Assembly: GCF_918797505.1 (NCBI RefSeq) | Contig: NC_092797.1 | Location: forward strand, 18,551,372-18,615,371 | Direction: 5' to 3' | Source of the DNA: Bemisia tabaci | Taxonomy: Eukaryota; Arthropoda; Insecta; Hemiptera; Aleyrodidae | Length of the DNA: 64,000 nt | Part shown: piece after piece, positions 11,862-19,672 of the stretch | Numbering within the stretch: position 1 is the first letter of the stretch | Layout: each line of letters starts with the position of its first letter | Position numbers and translations under genes: made by a program | The notes under the pieces: model-generated | Database searches by the model: none | What the model saw: only the letters and a program-made list of their open reading frames with translations | What the model was told of the DNA's origin: nothing

Positions 11862-12122
11862 ATATCGACGGTGAAAGTCGGCAATCACATAACTCGGTTT
11901 GCAACGTCGCAGACTTCCTGTCATACTTTATTTTTTAAATGGAAAACTACTCAACGGCAATTCTTTAAAACTGTCACGATTTTTCTTCTCAATGCGAAGA
12001 AAATTCTGCAAAAACTTCAAGAAATAATATCGATTTGTTCTCCTTTAAAAAAATGACGTAGAGGCGGAGATTTTCAGACACCGCAAACGAGTTATGTGAT
12101 TGCCGACTTTCACCGTCGATAT
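11862..12122. mobile_element. MITE family F, copy 1 (TATCGACGGTG ends)
   Basis: ATATCGACGGTG at the left is perfectly mirrored by CACCGTCGATAT at the right. Pairing continues through GTCGGCAATCACATAACTCG. The interior has the landmark words CTTCCTGTCATACTTTATTT and TTTCAGACACCGCAAACGAG. Further copies lie at 20,274-20,536, 23,971-24,227 and 53,456-53,714. Confidence 0.8.
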
Positions 12123-13072
12123 GTTTAATACACGGAGTTTTGCAGAGGAGTCGCAACTTTATCCATAATCATCGGCATAAATGTTTGAATTTGGGCTTTT
12201 ATATAAATTGTATCTTATTATTTCAAAAAGCAGAATCATCAATTGTAATTAGTAGACTTGAGGATTAATATGGATTTACTGCGCTTTGATTTGGCACAAC
12301 AATGTTCCAAGAGTTATAATTTGTACAGAGGTAAAACGCTGATTTTAAACAGTGCTATTAAAACAGTGATTAAAGATGTAAAACATATTAACTTTAAAGC
12401 AGAGGTCCTTGTACATGTCAGGAAGAAAGTATTGAAATGTCCATCAATGAGAATCATTTCAAAATAGACATCTTACTGCAATTAGCAAACAGTTCAGAGA
12501 AGAGTGCTTTCTCATGGATATTTTCACTTTTTTCACACTTGTACTTGTGTGTTAGTGTTCCTTTATGTGTAATATCAATGTACTCTAAGAACACCCGTCT
12601 TCAATTCCTCAAAATTCAATATCATTCTTTCCAAAAAATGAAATTCTTTCTTTTTGCAGAAAATTTAAAACAAATACATTAAACACAAGATCATGGAGAC
12701 AAACAAATGCAACAGTATAAACCACTTCTCTGACATCGGAAATGATAAGCTATTCAAGGTCTAAGGCATTATTACATTGACAGCTGTAATGATAAGGCTT
12801 TGCACAATGTTTTCTTTCATTTAATGCATTTTTGTAAAAAATGTAGAAAATAAGAATACCAACAAGCTTCTTTTTTTCATTTAATCAAATATTAGCTGAA
12901 AAACGACTTGTAAAGATTCCTAAGTACAGCAGCATTTTAAAAGAAAACATATCGCACCAATAGATTCCATGGCGTTATATAAAGAATCAATCTTCGTGTA
13001 TCCTGTCACCCACATTTGTTTATTTACTTTTGGGGACACAACAGCGATGAGAGGTTACATATTCTGGTAATG
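12123..13072. other. Gene-free AT-rich stretch left of the BEL element
   Basis: Only short frames without family resemblance (for example 12,258-12,467 and 12,437-12,682) are present. I see nothing else. Confidence 0.5.
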
Positions 13073-13077
13073 CTCCC

Positions 13078-13230
13078 TGTTGAATTAAATAACAACATTG
13101 AAACTCACCAGGAATAAATTGGATTATTATTTTTTATGATCAGCACAAGTCGACAGTGTAGAGCAGACTGAAAACTGAAATATATTCATCTAACCTAGAA
13201 GTCTTAATATCAGCTGTTTTTACTTTTACA
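13078..13230 (-). repeat. 3' LTR of the BEL/Pao element
   Basis: On the minus strand it starts TGTAAAAGTAAAAACAGC and ends TTATTTAATTCAACA, giving TG..CA ends. It matches the other LTR except at one position (T here, C there, plus strand, in the GACAGTGYAGAGC context). At 153 bp it is short for an LTR. Confidence 0.92.
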
Positions 13231-13240
13231 TTCTCCCCCC
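13231..13240 (-). other. Polypurine tract
   Basis: On the minus strand GGGGGGAGAA lies directly upstream of the 3' LTR. This is the usual place for the primer of plus-strand DNA synthesis in LTR elements. Confidence 0.75.
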
Positions 13241-13404
13241 TTGAGCTTTGCTCAAAAGGGTTGTTATTAACATCCAAATATTGTAATTAGAACATCAATT
13301 TTTTTTTTTAAAGTATTATAAATTTTCATTAACTGTGTAATACTGTAATAATTTTAACTGTAAAATTATAAAATCAACTGTATTAATTTTCATTCTCATT
13401 TACC

Positions 13405-13860
13405 CTAATCTTTGGCAGCGAGGATTGGACATATTTTTGAAACGGGGCGCACAATGTTGTCACGGAATTCAGTTTTTAATGTCACTACGCGGACCACACC
13501 ATCTGTTCCGGGATGGACCTTTGTTACACGGGCCAAATTCCAGCATAATGGGGGTAGATTATCGTCTTTCACAAGCACTAATGTTTCAATCTGAATATTT
13601 TCATGTTTCACATGCCATTTATTGAATGTTTGAATGTTTGAAGAATTTGAAGATATTCGTTCCTCCATCGTTGCCAAAATTCGTCCATGACCTTGTTTAG
13701 ATGTTGCCAATGTTGTAATAATGGTTGTACAGTGAGTTTAGCAGATGAAAGTGGCAAGGAAGTCAACGGTCTTCCTATTAAGAAATGTCCTGGAGTTAAT
13801 GCAGCAAAATCCAGTGGAGAGCTAGAAACTGGAGTAATTGGCCTTGAATTCATTACTGGA
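13405..13860 (-). pseudogene. BEL/Pao pol C-terminal remnant (DUF5641-like)
   Basis: Two overlapping frames (13,608-13,853 and 13,405-13,710) together resemble the domain that follows integrase in BEL/Pao polyproteins. One has the words LTPGHFLIGRPL and QHWQHLNKVMDEFWQRW, the other LPPLCWNLARVTKVHPGTDG. The change of frame near 13,610-13,700 is a break. The region starts straight after the RNase H part, so the integrase catalytic core that should lie between them is absent. Confidence 0.8.
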
Positions 13861-14602
13861 GTTCAACATCGACATTTTGTATTTCTGAAACTCTATTGCA
13901 CACAAACATATTCCATCTATTTGCTGTGCTATTGATCCAGTGCAGGGTGATTGTTGAGTCAGACCAGAAGTAAAGTTTTGCTGGTTTAGTTTTCAGAGCT
14001 GCTACAACCTTCCTGGTCAGCCTGATGAGTAACAAAGCAGCAGCCAGTTCTAAGCGCGGCAATGAGCATGGCTTTAGTGGCGCTACCCTGGACTTTGAAC
14101 AGATTAAGCTAGACGTTACACCTTCGTCATTCTTGCACACTGCATATAAACACGCTCCGTACCCTTGAAGAGATGCGTCTGAAAATCCGTGAACGACGAA
14201 TGATGTACATCTTCTTGATATTTGTAGATGCCTGGAGATTTTTATACCCTTAAGATATATCATTTCCTCTCGTAACTGTAACCATTGCCTTGCTAACTCA
14301 CTTGGTGCGATTACATCCCAATCTAACTTCAGCTGCCACAGCTTTTGCAACAGAAACTTCGCCCTAATTACGATAGGAGATGCGAAACCCAGTGGATCGT
14401 AGAGTTTCGAGGATTCTGCTAAGATTATTCTTTTGTTAATTTTGTATGTAGAGTGCTTGGAGGAACTGAATTGAAGCAGAATGTGTCGCAATTTGGGTTC
14501 CACTCTATACCGAGAACTTTCACTTCTTCCTCTGTGTTGAAGTACAACGCTTCTTGGTGATTTTGACATTCTTGAAGAACACTTGAGTTGTTTGACGCCC
14601 AT
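13853..14602 (-). pseudogene. BEL/Pao pol remnant: connection and RNase H region
   Basis: The frame carries the BEL/Pao landmark ESSKLYDPLGFASPIVIRAK after the RT. An RNase H-like block follows, with FSDASLQGYGACLYAV, LPRLELAAALLLIRL and YFWSDSTITLHWI. Its first third is read out of the RT frame, and the true transition is near 14,460, where the RT frame ends. It stops at a TAA just before the DUF5641 remnant. It is non-functional as part of this truncated polyprotein. Confidence 0.85.
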
Positions 14603-15057
14603 TTTCTTAGATCAAATCCATATGGTGTTAAGATTTTTTCCACGTCTATTTTTAACATTTTAACTTCATTGACTGTCTCCCCTCCCCCCAAAAAATCGTC
14701 AACATAGAATGATGATAAAATACTTTCTGCCGCTTGCGGATGTTTTGATTTTTCACGTGTAGCTGCTTCTCGTAGTGATCTTATAGCAAGGAAGGGAGCG
14801 CTAGTTGTTCCATATGTAACCGTATTCAGTTCGTACACTTGTATTTTCATGTTAGGTGAGTCACGCCATAGAATGCGCTGAAGCGATCTATGCTCTTCTT
14901 TAATCCACACTTGCCGGTACATCTTTGTAACGTCTGCAGTTAATACTATGGGATATTCACGAAATCGCAGCAGAACATCGAATAATTCGTCTTGAATTGT
15001 CGGGCCAGCTAGCAGAATGTCATTTAAAGACTTGCCGGACGAAGTTTTAGCTGACGC
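14425..15057 (-). pseudogene. BEL/Pao reverse transcriptase remnant
   Basis: The frame opens at about 15,057 with the RVVFDASAKTSSGKSLND block and continues through ILLAGPTIQDELFDVL, TADVTKMYRQV, TTSAPFLAIRSL and the catalytic YVDD (FYVDDFLGGGE). The segment normally found between the pre-RT LPFK block and RVVFDAS is missing, and the reading frame changes there, so the N-terminal part of the RT is deleted. Another frame break follows near 14,460. Confidence 0.88.
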
Positions 15058-15058
15058 G

Positions 15059-16108
15059 TCAAATACGACTCTTAGACAGACGTTTTAGTGCCACCTTTTT
15101 TGAGTCACCTAAGCATTTGGGATCGTTTTTGAACGGCAGTTCTACCACGAATCGTCCATCGTTAGCTCGTTCCGTTGTGCTTGTGAATAAGATTTCACAC
15201 TCATTTAATTCGTTTTTGTGTGTTGTTGAACAATCTTCAATTTTCCAAAATTTCTCTAGTGTGTCATTAATAGTTCTTTCCCATTCTGTCAGGGTAGCTG
15301 TGTCGAACTTGGACGTTATCACATATGCGATCATCGGGTCCCACGATTCAGTGTTTACATTCATTGCAGCCAGCGCTTGCAAAGTTTGATGGACATTGTT
15401 GTACAATTTTTCAAGATCTTGAGCGGTCATTTTCTGAGTTTTCCTTTCAATTTTCCCGAACAGCTTTCGCATATAATTATTTAATAAAATTTTCTTGTTT
15501 TCAAATTTGTCACTTAATAACTCTAGTGCCACTGAATAATTTTCCGAGGAAAATTCGACACCCTTAATGACTTCAGCACCCTTTCCACGCAATGCCGATG
15601 TCAAAAGATGGAATTTTATGACATTAGAGAAATTGTTATCTTGATGCACCAATGATTCGAAAGTCTGACGAAAAGAAGTCCACTCCTTGCTGTCCCCATA
15701 GAATCTCGGTAGTTGAGGTAATTTAAGGTGAGTTTTATCTCTGGTTTGCTTTGATTCAGTGGAATCATTGCATTGTATCAATCTCTTGGCTTCTGCCATT
15801 ACACTGTAATACTTTTTCTCAAAGTTCAAAAGTTCACTGTCATCTCTACTATGACCATACAATTTATAGAAAGTTCGAATGAATGTTGGCAACATTTGCT
15901 TAGAGTCTTCATACCGGATTTTTATTTCAGCAACATTCTGTTCACTTGCTGTGACGGATTGCGACAGCCCATCTAATTGATGCTCTATTTGTCTTTTTGC
16001 AATTGTCAAATCATCTCGTTCCGCACCAAAGCTCATGGGTTCAAAACGACTGGTTGCAGGTACACCAACTTGAGCATCCACTTTCGCACTCTGTCGTCTG
16101 CGCTTCAT
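15059..16108 (-). pseudogene. BEL/Pao gag remnant fused to a pre-RT fragment
   Basis: The 349-residue frame starts with a basic N-terminus and a coiled-coil-like stretch. A DUF1759-type gag core follows (LPRFYGDSKEWTSFRQTFES, NNFSNVIKFHLLTSALRGKG). After LTEWERTINDTLEKF it passes directly to FWKIEDCS..., a pol segment normally found between protease and RT, ending GRFVVELPFKNDPK. This is an internal deletion removing the end of gag, the zinc knuckle and the protease, yet the frame stays open across the scar. It ends in a stop at 15,059. Confidence 0.85.
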
Positions 16109-16429
16109 TCCTTTTCAGCAAATTCAACTGTCGTCACCTTGGCAGTACTGTTAGTCAGCTGTTTTTTGTTGCGCAGGAGCTCCTCGAGTTTCTGAATCAA
16201 CATATGATTCCAAATTAAATTTCGCGTTCGCTCTTGCCGTTCCGCATATTAACTCCATCAATATTTATTTTAGCTTGTCTCTGCATATGTTCTGTCGTTT
16301 AACCTCTATCTTGTAACTCATACTCTTCATACTTCTCGGATCATATTTCATTAAAATGTTTGCTCACTTAGGTCATACTTTTTCTTCTCACTTAGGTCTC
16401 ATTTTATTGTTAGATTGGAGTTAAGATTA

Positions 16430-16920
16430 GTACGGCAAAAGCTCATTCATATATTAGAGACACGGAGAGCAAAAGCTCACTGCATGTCAAAAAACAATGG
16501 GAAACGGAGAGCGAAAGCTCACTGCATTTTTATGCTTTTAATTTACTTGGCTAAAAGCCGTCACCAGGCCTGGATTTTTATATCATTTTTATTTTTATTT
16601 TTATTCAGCTGAAGGGCGGGTGTGAAGAGCAATGTTAGATCTCATGGCACACCCGTACCAATGGAAGGCGAGGCTTCTGCATTGGTACAAGAGAGGGAGA
16701 GCAAAAGCTCACTGCATCCCTTTTTGAGATGGAGAGCAAAAGCTCACTGCATCTCTTCTTGAGATGGAGAGCAAAAGCTCACTGCATCTCTTCTTGAGAC
16801 GGAGAGCAAAAGCTCACTGCATCTCTAACCTTTATAATATATGTTAGAAGTAACGGAAGGCAAAAGCCTACTGCATTACTTTTCGAGACGGAGAGCAAAA
16901 GCTCACTGCATCTCTTTTAT
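16430..16920 (-). ncRNA. Array of about nine two-stem hairpins in the BEL/Pao leader
   Basis: On the minus strand, the element's sense strand, each unit reads outer stem - CAGU - GAGC - UUUU - GCUC - UC - outer stem. Complete units lie at 16,459-16,488, 16,502-16,529, 16,655-16,688, 16,691-16,720, 16,726-16,755, 16,761-16,790, 16,796-16,825, 16,849-16,880 and 16,885-16,914. A worn one lies near 16,430-16,450. Four neighbours are spaced exactly 35 bp. Stem sequences differ between units yet still pair: outer GAGAUG/CAUCUC, GACAUG/CGUGUC, AGUAAUG/CGUUACU, ACCAAUG/CAUUGGU; inner GAGC/GCUC and AGGC/GCCU. The position and structure suggest a role in packaging, dimerisation or translation of the element's RNA. 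That is inference. Confidence 0.7.
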
Positions 16921-16922
16921 AA

Positions 16923-16939
16923 TCACGTCGAGGTCACCA
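16923..16939 (-). other. Primer binding site, tRNA-Trp-like
   Basis: The plus strand reads TCACGTCGAGGTCACCA, ending three bases from the 5' LTR. It looks like a tRNA 3' end with CCA. The CGAGGTC acceptor strand fits insect tRNA-Trp, which begins GACCTCG. The assignment is from memory of that tRNA. Confidence 0.65.
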
Positions 16940-16942
16940 AAA

Positions 16943-17095
16943 TGTTGAATTAAATAACAACATTGAAACTCACCAGGAATAAATTGGATTATTATTTTTT
17001 ATGATCAGCACAAGTCGACAGTGCAGAGCAGACTGAAAACTGAAATATATTCATCTAACCTAGAAGTCTTAATATCAGCTGTTTTTACTTTTACA
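16943..17095 (-). repeat. 5' LTR of the BEL/Pao element
   Basis: 153 bp, 152 of them identical to the 3' LTR, with TG..CA ends. The target duplication CTCCC follows at 17,096-17,100. The element's promoter should lie here. No clear TATA box was identified. Confidence 0.92.
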
Positions 17096-17627
17096 CTCCC
17101 GATGTCATCACTACTTGAAGTGAATTTTTGAGCTGTTATTGTAAAATGATTTTGTGTTTTCGTGATGCTAATTGCACAGTGGCCATAATGTGCAGAATTC
17201 CTGGAGGTTGAAACCACAAGCTGTTGTTTTCTATGATGTTTTAAATATCACGCCAATGAAAAATGAATTTTTCGCTACTGAAAGTTTTATTCTTTTCTTT
17301 AAAGTAGAAAAAAGGTGTTTTGGACCTTTTCAAACTCAGATGTATGTTTCTTGCTAATATTCACCCTATAAAGACCACTCTAAAAAATTCCTGAATCATA
17401 CAACAATATCATGAGTTAAACACAAAGTAGTATTTTATTGCTTATAAATCTCCAATTTTTTTCTTTAAGACTCAATTATATTTGGATATTAAGTCAATAA
17501 ATATCCTTACTTACCTAAAAGAAACTGATATTCAGAAATCTGACTAGCAGTATATCTGACTTCTTCATCAGTTTAACGCTTATGTACATACTATTTACAA
17601 AATTTGATTGCAATTTTCTATTATCCT
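17096..17627. other. Gene-free stretch containing the likely CKS1 3' end
   Basis: On the minus strand this is downstream of the CKS1 stop. I see no frame of interest. An AATAAA signal lies at 17,434-17,439. Confidence 0.5.
17434..17439 (-). terminator. Candidate poly(A) signal for CKS1
   Basis: AATAAA on the minus strand, about 190 bases downstream of the CKS1 stop codon. It was chosen by position and sequence only. Confidence 0.45.
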
Positions 17628-19048
17628 TCAGTTCCCACCAACACGAACACATGATTGCACGTTTGTGGCAATATTTCTTTTATTGATCTGTGCATTTGGC
17701 TTCAGACGTCGAAACAGCAAAACATGAGGCTCTGTAAAAAAAAAAAAGACAGAAAGGTTTATGATGATCATCGGATAGAACTTACATTGCCTGACATACT
17801 TTAACAGCTTAGCTGTGGTGCCGCTTTGTATGGTCTGACATTGTGCTTTCAGATTTGATGCAATACTCGTTACTGAGGACATCCATGCAAAAATCAGTCA
17901 ATATGGGGAGGCAGGCAGTCGTCATCGAGGTGCTTAGTTCTAAACTGCGAGCTTTGCATCAATCTAACTTTAATGGGTTCATGTTTTCTCCCACCATGCC
18001 CAGTTTTGTTTCTCCAGAAAAAGTAGGGACTTTGCACAATCTTATGAGAGAAAATGACAGGCCATACTGGTTACTCTTATTGTACGCCACAAAAACACCT
18101 GAGACCTATTCGTTCTATTTTTTTTAAAAAAAACAAATGGGGAGGATGGAAAAAAAGAAGACGTTTCAACTATATTACCAGGTGTGTGGCACATGAAATG
18201 CACCCATCCAGGACTTTGCTGTACTCCTAAATTTCGCCATTCAGTTTCAGTCATCAAATGAGATTTTGGAACATCTTTCGCGAGAGCTACGGGTAATATG
18301 ACGTGTCTGAAAAACAAAACAAAAAAAGGTTCGATAAGGATTCAAATTCATGGAAATAATTTAGTTGAGGTCAGACACTTAAGAAAGAGAGAGTTGAATC
18401 TATCAATGTTGCTTCAAAGACTTCAATGGACTTGTAATCATCCAATAGCTGCCGAGGATTGACCATGGCCCAATTAAGGGCAGAGTCAATCCTCGTTCCT
18501 CCTTGGACTAATGGATTGTGGTCGCTTGCAGACGGAATGTAAACAAGTAGCAACTTCCCTGACAACACCTCTAGCATGATACATACTTGATGGACAGCCA
18601 CAAAATCAGGCTCTACTTATCCTTAGAAAAACAAATCGTGTTTAGGGACCACAAATGTTCTCTATGAAAGTTTAAGGATGGAATGCAAGGCGGATGAAGC
18701 AAGGTGGTTGCATTTCAAGTTGAGCCGCCATTTAAAAGGCTGAGATGCGCAGAGGGTACATGCTTCGCCATGTAATTAGGATGTACCTGATAACACGTGA
18801 CATCGAGAGGGTAAAAATGCAACCGCCATTCTTCATCCACCTTGGATGGATTGAGGGTTTCTTTCACCTTCCAACTCCAAAGGAAGTAAGAGGGAAAGTT
18901 CTCTTATTTGCAAGTAAAAACTTCGGAGTCCACTAGGTAAATAGATACCTCTGAAACAGATTGAAGAAGAAAATGACGAAATGAATTACCTGTACTCATA
19001 TGTATCATCATCGTAACGGTCAGAATATTGGATCTCTTGTACAGACAT
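17628..19048 (-). CDS. CKS1: Cyclin-dependent kinase regulatory subunit (CKS1/CKS2 family)
   Basis: A small subunit that binds cyclin-CDK complexes and docks phosphorylated substrates in cell-cycle control. Three exons on the minus strand: 19,048-18,990, 18,306-18,179 and 17,731-17,628. All introns are GT..AG and phases agree (2, then 1), giving 96 residues. The start at 19,048 gives [20 protein letters not shown]. Family hallmarks in place are R20, [19 protein letters not shown] (36-54, with the phosphate-site S51 and W54), the HTPEPH hinge loop (60-65) with E63, and R71 in LLFRR. The usual K11 is R11. The protein extends about 17 residues past the 79-residue human form with an N-rich tail. 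The start is head-to-head with POLR2M. Intron 1 carries a small inverted-repeat element. Confidence 0.95.
18677..18850. repeat. Inverted-repeat (MITE-like) element in CKS1 intron 1
   Basis: The left end, containing GCAAGGCGGATGAAGCAAGG and GGTTGCATTT, is mirrored by AAAATGCAACCGCC and CTTCATCCACCTTGG at the right end. The mirrored arms are about 35 bp with a few mismatches, inside a unit of about 170 bp. It makes the open frame at 18,745-18,936, which is not a gene. Confidence 0.6.
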
Positions 19049-19672
19049 GGTTGAAAGGAATCCAAGAATTTGATGTAAGTTCGGTAAATAGTAAGACACA
19101 GCTGCTGACTAATGAGTAAAGAGATACTTAGGAGGATGGAAAATGAGATGGAAACGTTTGGGTGGAGATTTTCAGATTACACCTGCTCAGCTAATTACGG
19201 AAGGCCACGAATGACTCAATTCAATTTAAAAATTTTTTCCACAGCACAATTTCTAAAAACTACAAACAAGAAAGTAATGGTTCAGGCGGTAAAAAAACAA
19301 TCAGAGCAGAGAGCGGGAGCGATTGCGGCGAACTAGCCAAGTTTCCGCAAGAAACTGTTTCATTTATCTATAAACAAGGAACGGTTTCTGGAACGGGACG
19401 GCAAATCAAATTCCGAGCAAGGATTAATGAACTAAATTGTATCTGTTTACTTTTCTGCCCGTTTCATCACAAGGAATAACATGATAACACAGTAAGACTA
19501 TTTTGAGGTTATGTTTATAAGTATGTAGTGCAACGTTTGTTTGAATCTCTCACATAAGTCCCTTTTTAAAATGAGTATCACCAATTCTAAAATTCATATG
19601 CCTCGCAAGAAGTTTAATATAAGTTTACTAAGCTGTTTTTGTAAGTAGCTGCTTTTTGCCACTCTCTTCATC
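19049..19672. promoter_or_regulatory. Divergent CKS1-POLR2M intergenic region, probable bidirectional promoter
   Basis: 624 bp separate the two oppositely oriented start codons, with no other gene between. A short, locally GC-richer island with CGGGAGCGATTGCGGCG lies at about 19,312-19,330. No TATA box is obvious on either side. Shared control of a cell-cycle gene and a Pol II regulator is inferred from the layout only. Confidence 0.55.

Larger units (their letters stand above)
13078..17095 (-). mobile_element. BEL/Pao LTR retrotransposon, internally deleted, non-autonomous
   Basis: It is a complete insertion. Two 153 bp LTRs (13,078-13,230 and 16,943-17,095) differ at one base, and CTCCC is duplicated at 13,073-13,077 and 17,096-17,100. 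Reading on the minus strand the order is 5' LTR, tRNA-Trp-like primer site, hairpin-array leader, gag remnant, RT and RNase H remnants, a DUF5641-type C-terminal piece, polypurine tract and 3' LTR. BEL/Pao elements usually exceed 5.5 kb; this one is 4.0 kb. Zinc knuckle, protease and integrase core are missing and there are several frame breaks, so it cannot move by itself. The near-identical LTRs nevertheless show a recent insertion, which implies mobilisation by an intact relative. Confidence 0.92.

Noticed and set aside
16430..16920. CRISPR-like array, because of regular 35 bp repeats
   Set aside because: The repeats are hairpins with no unique spacers of constant length, and they lie in the leader of a eukaryotic LTR element.
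16923..16939. Partial tRNA gene
   Set aside because: Only the 3' 17 bases including CCA are present, at the primer-site position of the retroelement.
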